A stretch of 64,000 bases of DNA from positions 1 through 64,000 of the forward strand of contig CAAEMZ010000035.1 of the NCBI GenBank assembly GCA_900757195.1, given 5' to 3'. Under the pieces are notes generated by a model. The model was not told the DNA's origin. It saw nothing but the letters and a program-made list of their open reading frames with translations, and searched no databases. Positions 32,088 through 40,671 of this stretch are shown here, piece after piece; the stretch's first letter is position 1, and the number at the start of each line of letters is the position of its first letter. Both the position numbers and the translations under genes were made by a program. The stretch is from Lachnospiraceae bacterium. GTDB taxonomy: Bacteria > Bacillota > Clostridia > Lachnospirales > Lachnospiraceae.

Positions 32088-32143
32088 AATTGTTAAGCAA
32101 ACTAAAAAAATAGATACAATTTGGCAACAGGGGGGATGAAGAA

Positions 32144-33601
32144 ATGAGCATAGTTATACAATTGTCTGCAAGAGACAGAATTGTCGGACTGCTCGATGCT
32201 GACAGTTTTGTAGAAATCGGCGCCATGGTTCATGCCAGAAATACAGATTTTAATATGGCGGAAAAAGCGACACCGGCAGATGGGGTGATTACCGGTTATG
32301 GAACCATTGAAGGAAAACTTGTTTACGTTTACAGCCAGGATGCCGGTGTCCTGCAGGGGTCTGTCGGCGAGATGCACGCAAAAAAAATTGTCCGGATCTA
32401 TGATCTGGCATTAAAGACGGGGGCGCCGGTCATCGGTCTTATTGACTGTGCCGGGATGCGTCTGCAGGAGGCGTCGGATGCGCTGAATGCTTTTGGAGAG
32501 CTGTATTACAGGCAGACGATGGCTTCCGGAGTTATTCCGCAGATTCACGGTATATTTGGAAAATGCGGCGGCGGTATGGCCGTAATGACGGCTCTGGCCG
32601 ATTTTTCGTTTGCGGTTGAGGGCACAGGACAGGTATTTATCCATTCACCGAATGTTCTCGAAGGCAATCACAGAGAGCGCTGTGATACGTCCTCGAGCCT
32701 TTTTCAGAGTGAGACTGCCGGCAGACTGGCAGGTGTCGGAGCAGATGAAAAAGAAGTTCTGGATAAAATCCGTGGTCTGGTGGAAATTCTGCCATTGAAT
32801 AATAAAGAAGATGCCTTTTGCATGACGGAAAATTTGGATGATCTGAATCGTGAAAATCCGTTTTTGGAAAATACACTGGATTCGGCTTATATTTTAAAAG
32901 ATATTTCAGACAATCATGCATTTTTTGAAATTAAAAAGGATTACGGCAGAGAGATGGTGACCGGATTTATTTCCCTGAATGGAAATACTGTCGGCGCGGT
33001 GGCAAACCGGGAAGAAATTCTTGGAGAAACAGGGATCGTAACAGAAAGAATGGAGCCGGTGCTGACGGCGGACGGAGCGGGAAAAGCGGCGGATTTTATT
33101 CGTTTTTGTGATGCTTTTTCTATTCCTGTACTGACCCTGGTCAATGTCTGTGGATTTAAAGCGACGATGGAAGAAGAAAAGTATATGGCAGAAGCCTGTG
33201 CGAAACTGACCTACGCCTATGCCGATGCTTCGGTGCCGAAGGTGTCGGTGATTATCGGAAAAGCTTATGGCAGCGCTTACCTCAGTATGGGCAGCCGTCA
33301 TATTGGGGCGGATATGGTTTATGCATGGCCGAAAGCCCGGATCGGAATGATGAATTCGGAATCGGCGGTGAAAATTATGTATGCGGATGAAATTGAAAAA
33401 TCCGATGAGAAAAATGCATTGATCGCAGAGAAAAAAGAACGTTATGAGCGTTTGCAGAACAGTCCGGAAAGCGCAGCTTCCCGGGGATATGTGGATGGTA
33501 TCATTGAACCGGCGGCAACCCGGAAGCGGGTCATCGCTGCCTTTGAGATGCTGATGACAAAACGGGAGACCGGACCGGACCGGAAACACGGAACCGTATA
33601 G
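32144..33601 (+). CDS. Acyl-CoA carboxyltransferase subunit (MmdA / 12S type)
   Basis: 485-residue crotonase-fold carboxyltransferase of the methylmalonyl-CoA decarboxylase alpha, propionyl-CoA carboxylase beta and transcarboxylase 12S family. N-terminal half: ARDRIVGLLDADSFVEIGAMV, VYVYSQDAGVLQGSVGEMHAKKI, LIDCAGMRLQEA, GKCGGGMAVMTALADF. C-terminal half: TLVNVCGFKATMEEE, KVSVIIGKAYGSAYLSMGSRHIGADMVYAWPKARIGMMNSESAVKIMY and RGYVDGIIEP. About 25 residues shorter at the N-terminus than typical family members. It moves CO2 between an acyl-CoA and the biotin carrier encoded two genes downstream. The exact CoA substrate is not readable. Confidence 0.85.
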   Translation: MSIVIQLSARDRIVGLLDADSFVEIGAMVHARNTDFNMAEKATPADGVITGYGTIEGKLVYVYSQDAGVLQGSVGEMHAKKIVRIYDLALKTGAPVIGLIDCAGMRLQEASDALNAFGELYYRQTMASGVIPQIHGIFGKCGGGMAVMTALADFSFAVEGTGQVFIHSPNVLEGNHRERCDTSSSLFQSETAGRLAGVGADEKEVLDKIRGLVEILPLNNKEDAFCMTENLDDLNRENPFLENTLDSAYILKDISDNHAFFEIKKDYGREMVTGFISLNGNTVGAVANREEILGETGIVTERMEPVLTADGAGKAADFIRFCDAFSIPVLTLVNVCGFKATMEEEKYMAEACAKLTYAYADASVPKVSVIIGKAYGSAYLSMGSRHIGADMVYAWPKARIGMMNSESAVKIMYADEIEKSDEKNALIAEKKERYERLQNSPESAASRGYVDGIIEPAATRKRVIAAFEMLMTKRETGPDRKHGTV

Positions 33602-33616
33602 AATGGGGTGGCGGGT

Positions 33617-33988
33617 ATGATGAAAAATATAATATTTACGCAGGCTGCTCCGATGGGAGAGATGATGAAAAGGGCCGGAATGAATACACTGATGGGGATG
33701 GGTACCGTATTTGCGGTGCTGATTTTGATATCCGTACTCATCTATGCGCTTGGATTTATCGGCAGGCGGCAGAACAAAAAGCAGATGCAGCTATCCCCTG
33801 CGCCGGAGAAGATATCCGGTCCGGCGCCGGACAGGCCTTTACCGGAGGCAGATCTGTGCGATGACCTGGAGCTCGTGGCGGTGATAACAGCGGCGATTGC
33901 CGCATCGGAAAATGTTCCGGCAGACAGCCTTGTTGTCCGTTCCATACGGCGCAAAACATCAGGCAGTCATTGGAAAAAGGCAGAATAA
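33617..33988 (+). CDS. OadG-family membrane subunit (gamma/delta) of Na+-pumping decarboxylase
   Basis: 123-residue protein with one membrane helix (MGTVFAVLILISVLIYALGFI) and a long charged and Pro-rich cytoplasmic tail, typical of OadG/MmdD, which anchors the carboxyltransferase to the membrane pump. The conserved C-terminal segment (DDLELVAVITAAIAASENVPADSLVVRSIRRK) is the OadG-like tail found in clostridial versions. Start chosen at ATG 33617 with GGGGTGG upstream; a GTG at 33608 is also in frame. The gene overlaps nothing and lies 15 bases after its neighbour. Confidence 0.85.
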   Translation: MMKNIIFTQAAPMGEMMKRAGMNTLMGMGTVFAVLILISVLIYALGFIGRRQNKKQMQLSPAPEKISGPAPDRPLPEADLCDDLELVAVITAAIAASENVPADSLVVRSIRRKTSGSHWKKAE

Positions 33989-34004
33989 TGGAGGGTGTAC
34001 GAAA

Positions 34005-34379
34005 ATGAAAAATTATACAATTACAGTCAATGGAAAAGTTTATGAGGTGACGGTGGAAGAAGGCTTTCACGGAAAAGGCGGCGAAACAGCCACTGTCCCT
34101 GTAAATCCACCGAAGACTTCGGAAGGAACACTGAAACCGGTGCAGCCGGCAGCCACAGCAGGCGGTCTTCAGGTAAAGGCTCCGATGCCGGGGAAAATTC
34201 TTGAGATTAAAGCGTCCGTCGGCCAGCCGGTAAAACGGGGAGATGTGCTGATGATTCTTGAGGCTATGAAAATGGAAAATGAAATTGTGGCTCCGGAAGA
34301 CGGTACAGTCGCATTGATTCAGGTATCTGCGGGGATGTCGGTGGAAGCAGGAGATATACTGGCGGCCCTGAATGTATAG
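34005..34379 (+). CDS. Biotin carboxyl carrier protein (1.3S/MmdC type)
   Basis: 124 residues. An N-terminal beta segment (MKNYTITVNGKVYEVTVEE) is followed by a Pro/Ala-rich linker (about 28-55) and a biotinyl domain (VKAPMPGKILEIKASVGQPVKRGDVLMILEAMKMENEI...DILAALNV). The biotinylated residue is Lys89 in EAMKM. As the only carrier in the operon it presumably serves both carboxyltransferases. The frame extends upstream to 33897, but ATG 34005 with GGAGGG is the family start. Confidence 0.94.
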   Translation: MKNYTITVNGKVYEVTVEEGFHGKGGETATVPVNPPKTSEGTLKPVQPAATAGGLQVKAPMPGKILEIKASVGQPVKRGDVLMILEAMKMENEIVAPEDGTVALIQVSAGMSVEAGDILAALNV

Positions 34380-34393
34380 CGGGGGTGTATTCG

Positions 34394-35545
34394 ATGAGTT
34401 ACATTATAGAAACGATGGGGAATCTGATTCACCAGACAGCCTTTTTTAATCTGACATGGGGAAACTATGTGATGATTCTGGTGGCCTGTGGTTTCCTCTA
34501 TCTGGCAATACGCAAAGGATATGAGCCGCTTTTACTGGTGCCGATTTCATTTGGTATGCTCCTTGTGAATCTGTATCCGGATATTATGATGGCGGCAGAA
34601 GATGCGCCGAACGGTGTTGGCGGCCTGCTGCACTATTTTTATCTTCTGGATGAATGGGCGATTCTTCCTTCACTGATTTTCCTCGGAGTCGGTGCGATGA
34701 CGGATTTTGGTCCGCTGATCGCCAATCCGGTCAGCTTCCTTCTGGGAGCGGCAGCCCAGTTCGGTATTTTCTTTGCTTATATCGGCGCCATATTGCTCGG
34801 ATTTAATGACAAAGCGGCAGCAGCCATTTCAATTATCGGCGGCGCCGACGGCCCGACGTCCATTTTCCTGGCGGGTATGCTCGGACAGGGGGGACTGATG
34901 GGGCCTATTGCAGTTGCCGCATACTCTTATATGTCGCTGGTACCGATTATCCAGCCGCCGATCATGCGGCTTTTGACAACAAAAAAAGAACGTGCGATAA
35001 AGATGGAACAGCTTCGTCCGGTGTCCAAACTGGAAAAAATTCTGTTTCCGATTGTCGTAACCATTGTCGTTGTTCTCATTCTTCCGACAACGGCGCCTTT
35101 GGTCGGTATGCTGATGCTTGGAAATCTTTTCCGGGAATGTGGCGTCGTGAAGCAGTTGACAGAAACCGCATCCAATGCGCTGATGTATATTGTGGTGATT
35201 ATTCTCGGAACATCTGTCGGTGCGACAACCAGCGCAGAGGCATTTTTGAATATACAGACGTTAAAGATCGTAGCCCTGGGACTGGTGGCTTTTGCCGTTG
35301 GAACGGCATCCGGTGTGCTTTTCGGAAAGCTTCTCTGTAAAATCACCGGAGGAAAAATTAATCCGTTAATCGGTTCGGCCGGAGTTTCTGCGGTACCGAT
35401 GGCGGCCCGGGTATCCCAGAAAGTCGGGGCGGAAGAAGATCCGACCAATTTCCTGCTGATGCATGCGATGGGACCGAATGTGGCCGGAGTTATCGGAACG
35501 GCCGTTGCTGCGGGAACCTTTATGGCAATTTTCGGGATTCGATAA
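34394..35545 (+). CDS. oadB: Na+-transporting decarboxylase beta subunit (OadB/MmdB)
   Basis: 383-residue integral membrane subunit that decarboxylates carboxybiotin and exports Na+. About nine to eleven membrane segments. Family signatures are LIFLGVGAMTDFGPLIANP, IIGGADGPTSIFLAGML (ion-path Asp in GGADGPT), the IQPPIMRLLTTKKERAI loop and the C-terminal GSAGVSAVPMAARVSQKVGAEEDPTNFLLMHAMGPNVAGVIGTAVAAG. GGGGGTG precedes ATG 34394; GTG 34385 is also in frame. It provides energy conservation from decarboxylation. Confidence 0.95.
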   Translation: MSYIIETMGNLIHQTAFFNLTWGNYVMILVACGFLYLAIRKGYEPLLLVPISFGMLLVNLYPDIMMAAEDAPNGVGGLLHYFYLLDEWAILPSLIFLGVGAMTDFGPLIANPVSFLLGAAAQFGIFFAYIGAILLGFNDKAAAAISIIGGADGPTSIFLAGMLGQGGLMGPIAVAAYSYMSLVPIIQPPIMRLLTTKKERAIKMEQLRPVSKLEKILFPIVVTIVVVLILPTTAPLVGMLMLGNLFRECGVVKQLTETASNALMYIVVIILGTSVGATTSAEAFLNIQTLKIVALGLVAFAVGTASGVLFGKLLCKITGGKINPLIGSAGVSAVPMAARVSQKVGAEEDPTNFLLMHAMGPNVAGVIGTAVAAGTFMAIFGIR

Positions 35546-35574
35546 AAGTGTGGACTTGCGGAGGAGGTAAATAT

Positions 35575-36987
35575 ATGTCAGAACAAGTGAAAAAACCGGT
35601 AAAGATTACCGAAACGGTATTAAGAGATGCGCATCAGTCACTGCTGGCCACGCGGATGACGACGGAGCAGATGCTGCCGGTGATTGATAAAATGGACAAA
35701 GTCGGTTATTATTCGGTGGAATGCTGGGGTGGCGCAACATTTGACGCCTCTCTGAGATTTCTTAAGGAAGATCCGTGGGAACGGCTCAGAAAGCTGCGTG
35801 ACGGTTTTAAAAATACAAAGCTGCAGATGTTGTTCCGGGGACAGAATATTCTTGGTTACCGCCATTATGCGGACGATGTTGTTGCGTATTTTGTACAGAA
35901 ATCTGTAGCCAATGGGATTGATATTATCCGGATTTTTGATGCATTAAACGATTTAAGAAATCTGGAAACTTCAGTGAAGGCGACTGTCAGGGAAGGCGGA
36001 CACGCCCAGGTGGCTCTTTCCTATACGCTCGGTGAGGCCTATACGCTGGACTACTGGAAGGATGTGGCGAAACGTATTGAAGCGATGGGTGCGGATTCGA
36101 TATGCATCAAAGATATGGCCGGACTTCTCGTGCCTTATGAGGCTACGGAGCTGGTCTCTGCGCTGAAAGCTTCCACATCGCTGCCGATTCAGCTTCACAC
36201 CCATTATACGAGCGGTGTGGCTTCAATGACGTATCTGAAGGCGGTAGAAGCGGGCTGTGATGTTATTGATACGGCGATGTCACCGCTGGCCCTTGGAACG
36301 AGCCAGCCGGCAACGGAAGTGATGGTGGAAACCTTCAGAGGGACGCCTTACGATACGGGACTTGACCAGAATCTTCTGGCGGAAATTGCTGAATATTTTC
36401 GGCCGATTCGGGAAAACGCTATTGAAAGCGGCCTTTTAAATCCGAAGGTTCTCGGCGTCAATATAAAGACGCTGATGTATCAGGTTCCGGGCGGTATGCT
36501 TTCAAATCTGGTATCCCAGCTCAAGGAGGCTCATGCGGAGGATAAGTATTATGAAGTTCTGGAAGAAATTCCGAGAGTCCGCAAAGATTTTGGAGAGCCG
36601 CCGCTGGTGACACCGTCAAGTCAGATCGTGGGTACCCAGGCGGTATTGAATGTATTAATGGGTGAACGGTATAAAATGATTACAAAGGAGAGCCGTGCGC
36701 TGCTTCGGGGTGAATATGGACAGACGGTGAAACCTTTTAATCCGGAGGTTCAGAAAAAGGCGATCGGCGATGAAACACCGATTACCTGCAGGCCGGCGGA
36801 TCTGATTCCGAATGAGCTGCAAACCCTGGAAAAGGAAATGGAACCGTATAAGTGCCAGGATGAGGATGTGCTGTCCTATGCACTGTTTCCGCAGGTGGCA
36901 ACCGAGTTTTTTAAATACCGGGAAGCCCAGAAAACGAAAATAGACCCAGATGCGGCGGATACAACGGATGGCGTGTATCCGGTATAA
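35575..36987 (+). CDS. oadA: Oxaloacetate decarboxylase/transcarboxylase 5S-type carboxyltransferase
   Basis: 470 residues: pyruvate/oxaloacetate carboxyltransferase barrel (KITETVLRDAHQSLLATRMTTEQML, FDASLRFLKEDPWERLRKLR, LFRGQNILGYRHYADDVV, RIFDALNDLRNLE, SICIKDMAGLLVP, LPIQLHTHYTSGVASMTYLKAVEAG) with metal ligands in LRDAHQS and LHTHYTSG. The C-terminal PYC/OADA helical domain (GGMLSNLVSQLKE) is present but the protein ends before any biotin domain, so it relies on the separate carrier. ATG 35575 follows GGAGGAGG. A terminator follows. Confidence 0.93.
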   Translation: MSEQVKKPVKITETVLRDAHQSLLATRMTTEQMLPVIDKMDKVGYYSVECWGGATFDASLRFLKEDPWERLRKLRDGFKNTKLQMLFRGQNILGYRHYADDVVAYFVQKSVANGIDIIRIFDALNDLRNLETSVKATVREGGHAQVALSYTLGEAYTLDYWKDVAKRIEAMGADSICIKDMAGLLVPYEATELVSALKASTSLPIQLHTHYTSGVASMTYLKAVEAGCDVIDTAMSPLALGTSQPATEVMVETFRGTPYDTGLDQNLLAEIAEYFRPIRENAIESGLLNPKVLGVNIKTLMYQVPGGMLSNLVSQLKEAHAEDKYYEVLEEIPRVRKDFGEPPLVTPSSQIVGTQAVLNVLMGERYKMITKESRALLRGEYGQTVKPFNPEVQKKAIGDETPITCRPADLIPNELQTLEKEMEPYKCQDEDVLSYALFPQVATEFFKYREAQKTKIDPDAADTTDGVYPV

Positions 36988-36997
36988 AAAGAATGTG

Positions 36998-37049
36998 AAT
37001 AATGCTGCTGTAAAACAGATGGAAAAGTTTTGCAGCAGCATTATTTTTT
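36998..37049 (+). terminator. Terminator of the decarboxylase operon
   Basis: AATAATGCTGCTG (36998-37010) pairs with CAGCAGCATTATT (37033-37045), then TTTT. Confidence 0.88.
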
Positions 37050-37120
37050 GCTGTAGTAACTAGAATGTACAAATGAACAGGTTTTTTAATCGGTTAATAT
37101 TGTAAAAAATCCATAAATAA

Positions 37121-37138
37121 CAAATGTTATAACAATTG
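37121..37138 (+). promoter_or_regulatory. Operator A of the glycyl radical enzyme regulon
   Basis: CAAATGTTATAACAATTG, an imperfect 18-bp palindrome ending one base before the -35 of the glycyl radical enzyme promoter. The same pattern (CAnnTGTT-A(T/G)-AACAnnTG) recurs at 48133 and 54765. Confidence 0.8.
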
Positions 37139-37139
37139 C

Positions 37140-37168
37140 TTGACAGCAAAATGCAAATAAGCTATAAT
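37140..37168 (+). promoter_or_regulatory. Consensus promoter of the glycyl radical enzyme operon
   Basis: TTGACA, 17 bases, TATAAT; about 70 bases of leader before the GTG start. Confidence 0.85.
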
Positions 37169-37240
37169 GAATTTAACAAAATAATTGGGAATATTGATAT
37201 GTATATGAAACATATGGCGTAAAAGCAAGGAGATGAGTTC

Positions 37241-39718
37241 GTGGTACATTATTGGAATGAAAAATCAGAAAATTTGGTAATGGTAAATGCAGTTTTTGAG
37301 CATCGCAAAATTTTTCGCAGTAACAGACTGGATAAATTGAGAACCCGTGTTTTTGAAACAATTCCTCAGATTGATTCATCGAGAGCAAAGGCTGTAACCG
37401 AAAGCTATAAAGAAACAGAAGGTCAGCCTATTTCAATACGTCGTGCGAAAGCCTTGCAAAAAACACTGGAAAAATTACCGATTCGGATTAATGAAGGGGA
37501 ATTGATTGTTGGAGAAATTGGGCCTTATGACCGATGTGCTCAGGTTTATCCGGATTACGGCATTGATTGGTTTATTGAGGAGTTGAACGGAAATCCTTTT
37601 CGATTTGAAAATCGTCCGGGAGATAAATTTGTTATCAGTGAGGAAGATGAAAGAGCAATTCGGGAAATTGCATCTTACTGGCGAGGCAGAACGCACAAAG
37701 ATCATGTCTATTCGCGAATTCCCGAATGTGCCTGGGAGGCTTTTGAAATTGGAATGATTGACACAGACTATCTGGTAATCTGTGCAGAAGGTCATGTCAT
37801 TGTTAATTTGAAACGTATTTTAGAAGAGGGAATGGAGAGCTTCAGGCTTCGGGCGGAAAAAGTGATGGAAACGCTTGATTTAACGGAACCGGAAAATCTG
37901 AAAAAACTGCCTTTTTTACAGTCTGTACTTATTAACTGCGACAGCGTAAAGATGTTTGCACAGCGTTATTCGGAACTGGCAATGCAGATGGCAAAAGAAG
38001 AAACAGATGAACAGAGAAAAGCCGAATTAAATAAAATAAGCGAAGTATGTGCACGTGTTCCGATGAAGCCGGCCAGAGACTTCCACGAAGCAATCCAATC
38101 AATGTACTTTACGAACCTGATTTTAAATATAGAAGGCAACGGAAGTGCTTTTTCTTATGGAAGAATGGATCAGAAACTGTATCCTTATTATAAAAAGGCC
38201 CTTGCTGAAGGCTGGACTGAAAATGATATGAAGGAGCTGTTTTCAAACTTAATGCTCAAGATGTTTCAGGTGACAAGAGTGCTGGATTGGCATAGTACAG
38301 CAACATTCAGAGGCTATGTTGTTGCCCAGAATATGACCATTGGCGGCCAGAATAAATACGGTCAGGATGCAGCAAATGAAATGACATATCTTATATTGGA
38401 GTGTCAGGCCATCATGCAGCTCAATAATCCGCTATCAGCCAGATATCATAATTGCTGCACAAACCGATATATGAATGCCGTATTGGATGTTCAAAAACTG
38501 GGTGGTGGACAGCCGGCATATTACAGTGATGAAAATTATATTCTTGGTATGGTGAACAGGGGAGTGAAGCTGGAAGATGCCTATGATTATGCAAATGTCG
38601 GATGTGGTGAACCATTGATTGAAGGAAAGCAAAGTAACAGGCCGGATGGTGCTGCATTTATCAATATCGCAAAAGCTTTTGAGATGGCACTGAATGATGG
38701 CAGAGATCCAAGGACAGGAAAGTGTCTTCATAAGGGAAAAGGCACTTTGGAAACTTTTAAAAGCTATGAGGAACTATACGATGCTTTTCTTGACCAGATG
38801 AAATATTATATCCGGATGCATGTTATTTATGATAATTCTCTGGATTTTTCCACAGAAGAGGGAATTGCAGATCCATATATGTCAATGCTGATTGATGATT
38901 GTATTGAACGGGGAAAAACAGTCAAGGAAGGCGGAGCTGTCTATGATTATTGTGGTCCGCTATATATGGGGATTGCAAATGCGGGAAATGGTCTTGCTGC
39001 CGTGAAGAAACTCGTTTTTGAAGATAAAAGACTCACAGGCTCTGAATTGCATCATGCGTTACAGACAAATTTTGAAGATATGACAACGACTCCGACAGGA
39101 GAAGAAATTCGACAAATGTGTCTCAGAGCACCAAAATATGGCAACGATGATGATTATGTCGATGAGATTATGACACGATATTTGTATGACATTTTTATGG
39201 AAGAGGAAAAATATCATACAACCCGGTATGGAAGGGGACCGATTGGCGGGACATGGCAGCCGAGTTGCAATACAGTTTCCTCCAATGTACCATTGGGAAA
39301 AATTATCGGAGCGACACCAGATGGGCGAAAAGCAGGAGAAGCACTTGCAGATACGACATCTCCGATGCATGGGAGTGATACCCATGGACCGACGGCTGCT
39401 TTGAAATCTGTCGGTAAACTGCCCAATCTTCTGTTATCCGGTGGGACCCTTTATAATATGCGGGTGGATCCAAAGACGATTGAAACCACCGAAGGCAGAG
39501 AACGTTTTATTTCGATGTTAAGAACCTATCTTGGAGATTTCAAGGGCCAGCATATACAGTTCAATATGGTGGATTCATCCGTACTTCTGGATGCAAAGGC
39601 TCATCCGGATAATTATCGTGATTTAATGGTACGGGTGGCCGGATACAGTGCGTTGTTTACAGCGATTGATTCAGATCTTCAGGATGATATTATCGACCGG
39701 ACAATACATACCGTATGA
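37241..39718 (+). CDS. Glycyl radical enzyme, PFL/diol-dehydratase superfamily, subtype unassigned
   Basis: 825 residues, full length for the family. The radical Gly801 is in VRVAGYSALF; the thiyl Cys455 and base Glu457 are in ANVGCGEPLIEGKQ. The Cys-x-Glu pattern is that of C-O or C-N lyases (dehydratases and relatives), not pyruvate formate-lyase with its Cys-Cys pair. But the middle residue is Gly and the following EPLIEGKQSNRPDGAAF differs from the GCVEP...GK pattern I know for glycerol/propanediol dehydratase and choline lyase. The N-terminal SSRAKAVTESYKETEGQPISIRRAKAL and IRINEGELIVGE blocks are typical. GTG start with AAGGAG 8 bases upstream. First gene of an operon with activase, sugar ABC importer and kinase, pointing to a polyol or sugar-like substrate. 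Confidence 0.85.
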   Translation: MVHYWNEKSENLVMVNAVFEHRKIFRSNRLDKLRTRVFETIPQIDSSRAKAVTESYKETEGQPISIRRAKALQKTLEKLPIRINEGELIVGEIGPYDRCAQVYPDYGIDWFIEELNGNPFRFENRPGDKFVISEEDERAIREIASYWRGRTHKDHVYSRIPECAWEAFEIGMIDTDYLVICAEGHVIVNLKRILEEGMESFRLRAEKVMETLDLTEPENLKKLPFLQSVLINCDSVKMFAQRYSELAMQMAKEETDEQRKAELNKISEVCARVPMKPARDFHEAIQSMYFTNLILNIEGNGSAFSYGRMDQKLYPYYKKALAEGWTENDMKELFSNLMLKMFQVTRVLDWHSTATFRGYVVAQNMTIGGQNKYGQDAANEMTYLILECQAIMQLNNPLSARYHNCCTNRYMNAVLDVQKLGGGQPAYYSDENYILGMVNRGVKLEDAYDYANVGCGEPLIEGKQSNRPDGAAFINIAKAFEMALNDGRDPRTGKCLHKGKGTLETFKSYEELYDAFLDQMKYYIRMHVIYDNSLDFSTEEGIADPYMSMLIDDCIERGKTVKEGGAVYDYCGPLYMGIANAGNGLAAVKKLVFEDKRLTGSELHHALQTNFEDMTTTPTGEEIRQMCLRAPKYGNDDDYVDEIMTRYLYDIFMEEEKYHTTRYGRGPIGGTWQPSCNTVSSNVPLGKIIGATPDGRKAGEALADTTSPMHGSDTHGPTAALKSVGKLPNLLLSGGTLYNMRVDPKTIETTEGRERFISMLRTYLGDFKGQHIQFNMVDSSVLLDAKAHPDNYRDLMVRVAGYSALFTAIDSDLQDDIIDRTIHTV

Positions 39719-39737
39719 TGTCGGATGAGGAAAGATT

Positions 39738-40640
39738 ATGACGGGAAAAATATTTAATATTGAAAGATATCATTATACAGATGGTTCGGGAATTCGAATT
39801 CTTGTATTTTTGAAAGGATGCTCTTTGAAATGCCCATGGTGCAGTAATCCGGAGTCTCAGAATGTCTTGCCACAATTGGCTTTTGTTCAGAACCGATGTG
39901 TGAATTGCGGACGATGTGTTCCGGTGTGTGAAACTCAGGCCATCTATTTTGACAGTGATGGTAAAATTGGCCTGGATCGTCAGAAATGCACGAATTGCGG
40001 AAGGTGTGTAGAGTGGTGTTTTCATGATGCACGTACGTTGTTTGGAAAAGAAATAACATCAAGTGATTTGATGAAAGAAATCCTGAAGGAAAGAGATTAT
40101 TTTATTCGTTCTCATGGAGGAGTTACATTTTCCGGCGGCGAACCAACGTTACAGGCAGAATTTGTTCGGGAATGTTCATTGAAATGCAGGCAGGAATACA
40201 TTAATACTGCGATAGAAACTTCCGGAGCAGTTCCATGGGAAAAACTGAAGATGGCAACAGAGCATATAGACGAAATTCTTTATGATATCAAAATTTTAGA
40301 TGAGGAAACTTTTCGAACCTTCTCAGAGTACTCTGTATCTCATATTTTGGATAATCTGAGGAAATTGCGGGAAATGGATAAGAAGGTACGCATACGGTGT
40401 CCGATTATACCGGGATACAACATGAAAGAGTCTTTTATCAAAGAAGTGATTCAGATAGCGAAAGCGTATAAAATCGGACAAATTGATGTATTACCTTTTC
40501 ATCAGTTCGGCAGTTATAAATACAGGGCGTTGGGAATGGAGTATTTGCTGAAAGACAAAAAATCACTTGAGAAGAATCAAATTGAAAATTTTCGGGAGAT
40601 GATTCGTTCGGAAGGGATTTATTGTATCATTGGTGGATAA
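39738..40640 (+). CDS. Glycyl radical enzyme activase (radical SAM)
   Basis: 300 residues. The radical SAM cluster is CSLKCPWC (Cys28, Cys32, Cys35), CX3CX2C. An inserted double ferredoxin region, CVNCGRCVPVC (54-64) and CTNCGRCVEWC (84-94), carries two further [4Fe-4S] clusters, as in dehydratase-type activases. SAM-binding FSGGEPTLQ and the late RCPIIPGYN and DVLPFHQFGSYKYRALGMEY blocks are standard. It installs the Gly801 radical of the enzyme encoded 19 bases upstream. RBS GAGGAAAG. Confidence 0.95.
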   Translation: MTGKIFNIERYHYTDGSGIRILVFLKGCSLKCPWCSNPESQNVLPQLAFVQNRCVNCGRCVPVCETQAIYFDSDGKIGLDRQKCTNCGRCVEWCFHDARTLFGKEITSSDLMKEILKERDYFIRSHGGVTFSGGEPTLQAEFVRECSLKCRQEYINTAIETSGAVPWEKLKMATEHIDEILYDIKILDEETFRTFSEYSVSHILDNLRKLREMDKKVRIRCPIIPGYNMKESFIKEVIQIAKAYKIGQIDVLPFHQFGSYKYRALGMEYLLKDKKSLEKNQIENFREMIRSEGIYCIIGG

Positions 40641-40671
40641 TTTATGATTTCGTCGGGGATAGGAGGTAAAA

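Noticed and set aside
37160..37185. TTTAACAA near the glycyl radical promoter as a Rex site
   Set aside because: Only one half-site matches; the opposite half overlaps the -10 by chance.
37199..37222. Seven-codon Met-rich leader peptide (MYMKHMA) before the glycyl radical enzyme
   Set aside because: No convincing ribosome binding site and no attenuator hairpin between it and the main start; likely chance.
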